Shown in pieces: positions 56,395 to 64,000 of a stretch of DNA of 64,000 nucleotides. Positions within the stretch are counted from its first letter, which is position 1, and every line of letters begins with the position of its first letter. The position numbers and the translations under genes were made by a program. This DNA is from Proteus vulgaris (lineage in GTDB: Bacteria; Pseudomonadota; Gammaproteobacteria; Enterobacterales; Enterobacteriaceae): positions 2,207,501-2,271,500 of the forward strand of contig LR590468.1 in the NCBI GenBank assembly GCA_901472505.1, in the 5' to 3' direction. The notes below the pieces were generated by a model that had not been told where the DNA came from, did not search any database, and saw only the letters and a program-made list of their open reading frames with translations.

Positions 56395-57744
56395 TTACTT
56401 CTCAGTTAAACCTAAACGCTTTTCAAGGTAGTGAATATTTGTACCACCTTTTTGGAATTGCTCATCATTCATAATGAACTGGTGCAGTTCAATATTGGTT
56501 TTGATACCGTCAATGATAAGTTCTGCCAGGGCATTTTTCATCCGAGAGATCGCGATTTCGCGTGTTTCACCGTAAGTGATCAATTTACCAATCATTGAAT
56601 CATAGTGAGGCGGAACAGTATAACCTGCGTAAATATGCGATTCCCAACGTACGCCAAATCCACCCGGTGAGTGGAAGCGAGTGATCGTTCCAGGGCTCGG
56701 CATGAATGTTTTTGGATCTTCTGCGTTGATACGGCATTCTACAGCATGACCATGAACGTTAACTTGCTCTTGTGTTACTGATAAAGGTAAGCCAGATGCA
56801 ATACGTAACTGTTCTTTAATTAAGTCGATGCCAGTGATCATCTCAGTTACTGGATGTTCTACCTGAATACGGGTGTTCATCTCAATAAAGTAGAATTCAC
56901 CATTTTCATACAGGAATTCGAAGGTACCCGCACCGCGATAGCCGATTTCAATACAGGCGTTCGCACAGCGTTCACCAATATTTTTACGAATTTCAGGAGT
57001 GATACCTGGTGCTGGTGCTTCTTCAACCACTTTTTGGTGACGGCGTTGCATTGAACAATCACGTTCAGCCAAATAGATAGCATTACCTTGACCATCAGCC
57101 ATGACTTGAATTTCGATATGGCGTGGGTTTTCAAGGTATTTTTCCATGTATACCATGTCGTTGCTAAATGCGGCTTTTGCTTCCGCACGCGTCATTGTAA
57201 TGGATTGTTCCAGATCTTTTTCAGAACGAACAACCCGCATACCACGTCCACCACCGCCACCAGAGGCTTTGATGATAACTGGGTAGCCAATACGTTTAGC
57301 AATTTCGATATTTTTTGCCGAGTCGTTACCTAAAGGACCATCTGATCCTGGTACACAAGGAACACCTGCTTTTTTCATCGCTTCGATAGCCGAAACTTTG
57401 TCACCCATAAGGCGGATGGTTTCAGCTTTTGGACCGATAAAAATAAAGCCAGAGCGTTCAACTTGCTCTGCAAAATCAGCATTTTCAGATAGGAAGCCGT
57501 ATCCTGGATGGATAGCTTGTGCGCCACTGATCTCTGCTGCTGCAATGATTGCAGGGATATTTAGGTAACTTTTTGCTGAAGCAGCGGGACCAATACAGAT
57601 AGTCTCGTCTGCCAGCAGAACGTGTTTTAAATCACGGTCTGCCGTGGAGTGAACTGCAACTGCTTTGATCCCAAGCTCTTTACATGCTCTTAGGATACGC
57701 AGTGCTATCTCACCACGGTTGGCAATGAGGATTTTTTCTAGCAT
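56395..57744 (-). CDS. accC: Acetyl-CoA carboxylase biotin carboxylase subunit AccC
   Basis: A 449-residue ATP-grasp enzyme, same length as E. coli AccC. Starts [20 protein letters not shown]; glycine-rich ATP loop [14 protein letters not shown] near residue 160; [20 protein letters not shown] near 288. It carboxylates the biotin on AccB in the first step of fatty acid synthesis. 12 bp after accB. Confidence 0.98.
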   Translation of the reverse strand: MLEKILIANRGEIALRILRACKELGIKAVAVHSTADRDLKHVLLADETICIGPAASAKSYLNIPAIIAAAEISGAQAIHPGYGFLSENADFAEQVERSGFIFIGPKAETIRLMGDKVSAIEAMKKAGVPCVPGSDGPLGNDSAKNIEIAKRIGYPVIIKASGGGGGRGMRVVRSEKDLEQSITMTRAEAKAAFSNDMVYMEKYLENPRHIEIQVMADGQGNAIYLAERDCSMQRRHQKVVEEAPAPGITPEIRKNIGERCANACIEIGYRGAGTFEFLYENGEFYFIEMNTRIQVEHPVTEMITGIDLIKEQLRIASGLPLSVTQEQVNVHGHAVECRINAEDPKTFMPSPGTITRFHSPGGFGVRWESHIYAGYTVPPHYDSMIGKLITYGETREIAISRMKNALAELIIDGIKTNIELHQFIMNDEQFQKGGTNIHYLEKRLGLTEK

Positions 57745-57756
57745 GGACCTGCCTCG

Positions 57757-58227
57757 TTATTCGATAACAAAGAGTGGAGCGTCAAACTCAACGTTGTCGC
57801 CATCTTGGCAAAGGATAGATTTAACAACACCCGCTTTGTCAGATTCAATCTGGTTCATCATTTTCATTGCTTCAACGATGCACAGAGTATCGCCGACATT
57901 GACTTGCTGACCGACTTCAACAAATTTCTTAGCTTCAGGGCTTGGTGAGCGATAGAACGTTCCGACCATTGGTGAATGAACAACGTGACCGCTAATTTCT
58001 TGCGTTGGTGTAGCTGCTGGTGTTTCTGGCGCTACAGGCGCAACTGCATTTGCTAATGCAGGTTGAGGTGCCGCTGGTGCCGCAAAATATTGCTGAGGAG
58101 CCATTTGACCTTGTAGGCCAGAGTTACGACTAATACGTACTGACTCTTCACCTTCAGAAATTTCCAGTTCAGAAATGCCAGACTCTTCGACTAGCTCGAT
58201 CAGTTTTTTAATTTTACGAATATCCAT
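57757..58227 (-). CDS. accB: Biotin carboxyl carrier protein AccB
   Basis: A 156-residue protein (E. coli 156). The N-terminus [20 protein letters not shown] leads to an Ala/Pro-rich linker (about 45-75), then the biotinyl domain with the lysine acceptor in [10 protein letters not shown] and a protruding thumb. It carries carboxybiotin between AccC and AccAD. 33 bp after aroQ. Confidence 0.97.
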   Translation of the reverse strand: MDIRKIKKLIELVEESGISELEISEGEESVRISRNSGLQGQMAPQQYFAAPAAPQPALANAVAPVAPETPAATPTQEISGHVVHSPMVGTFYRSPSPEAKKFVEVGQQVNVGDTLCIVEAMKMMNQIESDKAGVVKSILCQDGDNVEFDAPLFVIE

Positions 58228-58260
58228 GAGTTGATTCCGTACTCTTTTTGATGTTTTTTA

Positions 58261-58704
58261 TTAAGACAAGCGGCTGACCGCTGCCTGTAAAGCAAACCGA
58301 TAACCTTCTGCACCTAATCCACAGATTACGCCTGTTGCGATATCAGAGAGATATGAATGGTGGCGGAAAGGCTCTCGACTGTAGACATTGGATAGGTGAA
58401 TTTCAATAAATGGAATATTCACCCCTAATAATGCATCACGCAGCGCAACACTGGTATGCGTGAAAGCGGCTGGGTTGATTAATATGTAATCGACATTTCC
58501 CCGAGCTGCATGAATTTTATTTATCAGCTCAAATTCAGCATTCGACTGAAAATGGCTGAGTTTCACATTTAATGCCTGAGCATCTGCTGACAAACTTTGA
58601 ACGATATCATCCAGAGTTAAGTGTCCGTAGGTTTCCGGCTCTCTTGTTCCAAGCAGGTTTAAATTCGGACCATTCAGGAGCAAAATATGAAAATTTTCCG
58701 ACAT
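58261..58704 (-). CDS. aroQ: Type II 3-dehydroquinate dehydratase AroQ
   Basis: A 147-residue type II enzyme. [20 protein letters not shown] includes the catalytic Arg and Tyr loop; [19 protein letters not shown] and [20 protein letters not shown] carry the other active-site residues. It dehydrates 3-dehydroquinate in the shikimate pathway, usually as a dodecamer. It is first in aroQ-accB-accC, a common gammaproteobacterial arrangement that E. coli K-12 lacks. Confidence 0.96.
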   Translation of the reverse strand: MSENFHILLLNGPNLNLLGTREPETYGHLTLDDIVQSLSADAQALNVKLSHFQSNAEFELINKIHAARGNVDYILINPAAFTHTSVALRDALLGVNIPFIEIHLSNVYSREPFRHHSYLSDIATGVICGLGAEGYRFALQAAVSRLS

Positions 58705-59029
58705 TATGCTTCTATCTCCGTCAATTCGTCAACGAAATGACAAAATAACCTGTGCTTTTCGTTTTGTCATCTTTTATTGTATCCAATGTTACGATACATA
58801 TCACAAAGTCCGACATTATAGACATTTCACAGAAGATAACAGCAAAATACTGGTCTAATCAGGGAAGGAAGGGTTTATTTTGATGAAAAGTTAAAAGTTT
58901 TTACGGGATTGTAAACGTCTGAAAGTGAAATAAACAAGCGATTAAAAAATAATCATAACATCACGTTATTTATTGATGTCACTGGAAATCTGTGCTTCTT
59001 TGAGATAGATCCTCAATATATGTTGCAAA

Positions 59030-59045
59030 TGTGATCTGCATCACA
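59030..59045. promoter_or_regulatory. Strong CRP site upstream of aroQ-accBC
   Basis: TGTGATCTGCATCACA has perfect half-sites, and the flanks AAA and AATT also fit the 22-bp CRP consensus. It is 326 bp from the aroQ start and 90 bp past the end of acuI. Confidence 0.75.
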
Positions 59046-59078
59046 AATTAACATCCATTTCACACGAAAAGAAGTTTA

Positions 59079-59112
59079 TTCTGGCATTAAATGAGGTGAA
59101 TTAATGCCAGAA
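59079..59112 (-). terminator. Hairpin after acuI, probable terminator
   Basis: A perfect 12-bp stem, TTCTGGCATTAA with TTAATGCCAGAA, with a 10-base loop; only a weak T-run follows on the minus strand. Confidence 0.6.
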
Positions 59113-59134
59113 ATAAGCAGATAAAATCTCTAAA

Positions 59135-60108
59135 TTAGAGCTTTACTAAGGTTCTTCCTGTGACTTGATTATCCATAATCATTTGGGCATAACGTGGAAC
59201 TTCATCAAGTGCGATTTCTGTCATCGCCTGTTGATAGAACGTTTCTGGCAGTAATTTCAGTAAACGTTGCCAAACTTGGGCACGTTTTTCTGCAGGGAAA
59301 TAAACAGAATCGACACCCTGCAAGCGAACATTACGTAAAATAAAAGGCATCACGGTTGTTGGTAAAGAGAAACCTCCCGCTAACCCACAAGCCGCTACTG
59401 TGCCGTTATAGTTTGTTTGTGACAGAATATTGGCAAGAATTTGCCCACCTACGGTATCAATTGCACCTGCCCAGCGTTGCTTATCTAAAGCTCTTCCGCG
59501 GGTTCAAATTCTTCACGAGTGATAATATTTTTGGCACCAAGTTTGCGTAAATAGTCATGATTACTTGCTCTGCCACTTAGTGCGGTAACTTGATAACCTA
59601 ATGCTGTTAGTAAACTAATGGCGGTACTTCCGACACCACCGCTGGCTCCAGTGACTAAAATATCACCACTTTCAGGAGTGACACCGCTTTGCTCTAGTGC
59701 CATTACACAAAGCATCGCGGTAAAACCCGCAGTCCCAATTATCATGGCATTTTTTAAAGAAAGCCCTTCAGGTACAGCGGTGAGCCAATCACCTTTTACA
59801 CCTGCTTTTTGAGCAAGGCCTCCCCAGTGATTTTCACCTACTCCCCAGCCGGTTAATAAAACATGTTGGCCAATATGAAAACGAGGATCTTCACTATGAT
59901 GAACGACACCTGAAAAATCGATACCTGGAACCATTGGGAGTTGGCGCAATATTTTTCCTTTTCCAGTGATAGCTAATCCATCTTTATAATTGAGTGTAGA
60001 GTAATGGATATCGACAATAACTTCATGAATAGGCAGTTTTTTTTCATCGATATCTTGCACATTGGCATTGAGTTTATCGTCTTGCTGTTCAACTATTAAT
60101 GCTTTCAT
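59135..60108 (-). CDS. acuI: Acrylyl-CoA reductase AcuI (YhdH), MDR family (one frameshift)
   Basis: Corrected to about 324 residues (E. coli 324). Quinone-reductase-like MDR protein without zinc: LNYKDGLAITGKGKI, VPGIDFSGVVHHSEDPRFH, and the NADPH motif VTGASGGVGSTAISLLTALGY. It reduces acrylyl-CoA to propionyl-CoA. The frame breaks near 59487-59494; one more base gives PAEEALDKQRWAGAIDTVGG or a near variant, after which the frame runs to GRTLVKL. The gene lies between mreB and accBC, as in E. coli, without csrD. Confidence 0.9.
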
Positions 60109-61839
<1,731 letters not shown>

Positions 61840-61851
61840 GATTAATTCTAA

Positions 61852-61875
61852 CAAGGGAGAATGGATTCCCCCTTG
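61852..61875 (+). other. Hairpin in the mreB-mreC gap
   Basis: CAAGGGAGAAT and ATTCCCCCTTG form a stem with one mismatch and no T-run. It may reduce read-through or stabilise the mreB mRNA, since MreB is needed in larger amounts than MreC and MreD. Confidence 0.45.
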
Positions 61876-61930
61876 GTGAGAATATTAACACCTGTTCTTT
61901 TACTTCTCCGTGTGAGTGATCTTAGAGTTT

Positions 61931-62971
61931 ATGAAGCCAATTTTTAGTCGGGGCCCTTCCCTGCAACTAAGATTAATAATCGCCGTGGTTATTGCTATCT
62001 CTTTATTGATTGCTGATAACCGTATTGGTGCATTTTCTAAAGTCCGCCAGTATCTTGATACTGCTGTTAGTCCCTTCTATTTTCTTGCAAATGGTCCACG
62101 TCGTTTTCTTGATCAAATTTCTGAAACGTTTGCAACACGTGAGCGTTTACAATTTGAAAATCAGGCTTTGAGAAAAGAGTTGTTAGTTCGCAGTGGCGAA
62201 AGCCAATTATTAGAGCAATTTAAGCAAGAGAATGCCCGTTTACGAGAATTACTTGGTTCACCTCTTCGTCAAAATGAACAAATGACAGTTACACAAGTTT
62301 TATCTGGTAATAGTACGCCTTATCGAGATCAAGTGGTTATTGATAAAGGAACCAATGATGGCGTCTATGAAGGACAACCTGTTATTAGTGATAAAGGCGT
62401 GGTAGGTCAAGTCATTGCCGTAAGTGAGCTCACGAGTCGAGTACTATTAATTTGTGATACTTCTCATGCATTACCAGTACAAGTTTTACGCAATGATATT
62501 CGTGTGATTGCTTCTGGTGCGGGGTGTGCTGATGATTTATTGCTAGAAGCTTTACCTGCTAATATTGATATTCGTGTAGGTGATGTTTTAGTAACATCGG
62601 GACTTGGTGGACGTTTTCCTGAAGGATATCCAGTTGGTGTTGTTGCTTCTGTTAAGGTTGATAATCAACGCGCTTACTCTGTGATTAATGTTCGTCCTTC
62701 TGCTGAATTACAACGTTTACGTTATTTACTTTTATTATGGAATGCATCAGATAAAACTGGAGAACCTCCGTTGCCTTCAGAGGTGTATCACGCGGCGAAT
62801 GAGCGTTTAATGCAACTGATGCCACAAGTTCTTCCTAATTATGAACAAGCTGGGCCTCCGCTCCCTCGTTCTATGTCTCAAGAGCCATTAGAGAATACGC
62901 CAGAGGCAAGTAACAAGAATCCACCGCCGGTCTCAACACCTGCTACACCTAGTACAACAAGAAGTAGGTAA
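61931..62971 (+). CDS. mreC: Cell shape protein MreC
   Basis: A 346-residue protein (E. coli 367). A short cytoplasmic start [15 protein letters not shown] is followed by one membrane helix (near 15-35), a coiled coil at about 67-112, and two beta domains with [20 protein letters not shown] and [20 protein letters not shown]. The C-terminal tail is Pro/Ser/Thr-rich and shorter than in E. coli. It links MreB to periplasmic wall enzymes. Start at 61931 fits E. coli; an ATT/GTG-type start 15 bp upstream is not supported. Confidence 0.96.
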   Translation: MKPIFSRGPSLQLRLIIAVVIAISLLIADNRIGAFSKVRQYLDTAVSPFYFLANGPRRFLDQISETFATRERLQFENQALRKELLVRSGESQLLEQFKQENARLRELLGSPLRQNEQMTVTQVLSGNSTPYRDQVVIDKGTNDGVYEGQPVISDKGVVGQVIAVSELTSRVLLICDTSHALPVQVLRNDIRVIASGAGCADDLLLEALPANIDIRVGDVLVTSGLGGRFPEGYPVGVVASVKVDNQRAYSVINVRPSAELQRLRYLLLLWNASDKTGEPPLPSEVYHAANERLMQLMPQVLPNYEQAGPPLPRSMSQEPLENTPEASNKNPPPVSTPATPSTTRSR

Positions 62972-62976
62972 CCTCG

Positions 62977-63465
62977 ATGAATCCTTATCAAAGTCGTGGA
63001 CGTTGGATTGTTTGGCTCTCTTTTCTTATCGCATTAGTTTTACAAATTATGCCATGGCCAGAACAATTAGAAGTGTATCGACCTATTTGGCCAATGTTGT
63101 TTCTAATTTATTGGATAACGGCTATTCCTCATCGTGTCAGTGTCGGAACTGCATTTGTATTAGGTATGATTATGGACCTAGTCCAAGGAACGACCTTGGG
63201 TGTTAATGCGTTGGCCTATACGTTAGTGAGTTATGTGATTGCTTTCAAATATCAGCTTTTTTGTAATTTAGCTTTGTGGCAACAAGCACTGGTGGTGATG
63301 TTAAGTGTTGTCGTTGTCGATCTCGCTGTATTTTGGGCAGAATTTTTACTTTCACCCGTGACTTTTCACCCTCAAGTATTCTGGAATAGCCCAGTCAGTG
63401 GTATTCTTTGGCCATGGCTTTATTTTTTACTTCGCAAAGTCCGTCACCAGTTTTCAGTTCACTAA
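62977..63465 (+). CDS. mreD: Rod shape-determining protein MreD
   Basis: A 162-residue inner membrane protein (E. coli 162) with five or six predicted helices; starts [20 protein letters not shown] and has [20 protein letters not shown], typical of MreD. It works with MreBC in the rod complex. 5 bp after mreC. Confidence 0.95.
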   Translation: MNPYQSRGRWIVWLSFLIALVLQIMPWPEQLEVYRPIWPMLFLIYWITAIPHRVSVGTAFVLGMIMDLVQGTTLGVNALAYTLVSYVIAFKYQLFCNLALWQQALVVMLSVVVVDLAVFWAEFLLSPVTFHPQVFWNSPVSGILWPWLYFLLRKVRHQFSVH

Positions 63466-63516
63466 GTTAATTGGCTCATGGCGGCTTTTTGCGTTACCGT
63501 CATGAGGATATTATCT

Positions 63517-64000
63517 GTGACCACGCTTTATCTTGCATCCAGCTCACCAAGAAGACGTGAACTTCTCGCGTTATTAGATGTTGAATTTAGTATTATCACA
63601 CCGGCTATTGATGAAATTTGGCAACAAGGTGAAACACCAGAAGATTATGTCCTTCGTTTGGCGAAAGAAAAATCACAAGAAGGTGTGCGACAAGCACCCT
63701 ATGATTATCCTGTTTTAGGCTCTGATACCATTGTGGTTTATGATGGTCATATTCTTGAAAAACCGCGTGATAAAGCCCATGCAGCACAAATCTTACGCTC
63801 GCTTTCAGGTGCAACTCATCAAGTGATGACGGCAATTGCGGTCTCTGATAGCACACATACATTGAGTCAATTAGTTGTCACGTACGTCACTTTTAGAAAG
63901 ATGACAGAGGGTGAGATTAGCGCGTATATTGAGTCAGGAGAGCCAATGGATAAAGCTGGTGCTTACGGTATTCAAGGAAAAGGAGGCCGTTTCGTTCAAC
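63517..64000 (+). CDS. yhdE: Maf/YhdE nucleotide pyrophosphatase (cut by the right edge)
   Basis: The first 161 residues of a Maf family protein (full length about 197). [20 protein letters not shown] is the signature loop, with [20 protein letters not shown] near residue 66 and [19 protein letters not shown] near 140. Maf proteins hydrolyse non-standard or m5U/UTP/dTTP nucleotides. The GTG at 63517 has GAGG upstream and gives the E. coli N-terminus; an in-frame ATG at 63502 is possible. Follows mreD by 51 bp, as in E. coli. Confidence 0.94.
   Translation, partial: MTTLYLASSSPRRRELLALLDVEFSIITPAIDEIWQQGETPEDYVLRLAKEKSQEGVRQAPYDYPVLGSDTIVVYDGHILEKPRDKAHAAQILRSLSGATHQVMTAIAVSDSTHTLSQLVVTYVTFRKMTEGEISAYIESGEPMDKAGAYGIQGKGGRFVQ

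Larger units (their letters stand above)
58705..59134. other. Leader and control region of aroQ-accBC
   Basis: 430 bp between acuI and aroQ, both on the minus strand. It holds a strong CRP site (59030-59045) and the hairpin after acuI; the leader before aroQ is long, as before E. coli accB. No gene was seen. Confidence 0.6.

Overview
The window looks like a chromosomal segment of an enteric gammaproteobacterium of the family Morganellaceae, most likely a Proteus species. The evidence is the AT-rich composition, proteins that match E. coli orthologues along almost their whole length (FrdABCD, RpoH, MreB, Fis, AccBC), and enteric gene order, such as yhhQ-tusA-zntA-yhhN-yhhM-yhhL-rsmD-ftsYEX-rpoH and fis-dusB-prmA-panF-yhdT-accC-accB. 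No tRNA, rRNA, CRISPR array, insertion sequence or prophage was seen.

Layout. 1-1.6 kb: two broken accessory genes (an RpiR-type regulator and a 2-oxoglutarate/Fe dioxygenase). 1.7-5.1 kb: an FhlA/HyfR-type sigma54 activator divergent from hydN-hypA-hypC, with a sigma54 promoter and a candidate enhancer between them (hydrogenase maturation and formate metabolism). 5.1-5.9 kb: a guanidine-II riboswitch with sugE/gdx, then a small XRE regulator remnant. 6.0-11.3 kb: frdABCD divergent from epmA, which is preceded by a possible coupled 32-codon leader ORF. 11.3-13.9 kb: a LemA-GIDE-LemA membrane cluster. 14-21.4 kb: glpQ, glpT and glpABC (glycerol-3-phosphate supply, uptake and anaerobic oxidation) around a CRP site. 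21.5-23.9 kb: a dhaM remnant, gldA and an orphan small protein with caspase-fold-like His/Cys motifs. 23.9-34.6 kb: yhhQ with a preQ1-I riboswitch, tusA, zntA with a ZntR-type promoter, yhhN/M/L, rsmD, ftsY (expanded coiled-coil repeats), ftsE, ftsX and rpoH. 34.7-38.9 kb: glycerate kinase, panZ, an MFS pump divergent from a MarR regulator across a 36-bp palindrome, and loiP. 39.4-44.5 kb: ugpBAEC divergent from ugpQ with two Pho boxes. 44.8-51.8 kb: accessory region with arcC, a NimT-type exporter, a membrane acyltransferase, an autotransporter tail, two immunity-like genes, and a DUF3307-SatD pair with tandem palindromic operators. 51.9-60.1 kb: fis, dusB, prmA, panF, yhdT, accC, accB, aroQ and acuI. 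60.8-64 kb: mreBCD and maf (cut by the right edge).

Functionally, a large share of the window handles glycerol phosphodiesters and glycerol (glpQ, glpT, glpABC, ugpBAEC, ugpQ, gldA, glycerate kinase) and anaerobic respiration or fermentation (frd, glpABC, hyp/hydN). GlpABC feeds electrons to menaquinone and FrdABCD removes them, so the two clusters are natural partners.

A major caveat: about fourteen genes carry single-base frameshifts, most at homopolymers, including conserved core genes (glpA, fis, dusB, ugpB, yhhQ). In nearly every case adding or removing one base restores a full-length conserved protein. I read most of these as sequencing or assembly errors, not true pseudogenes, and the affected entries give the indel position.
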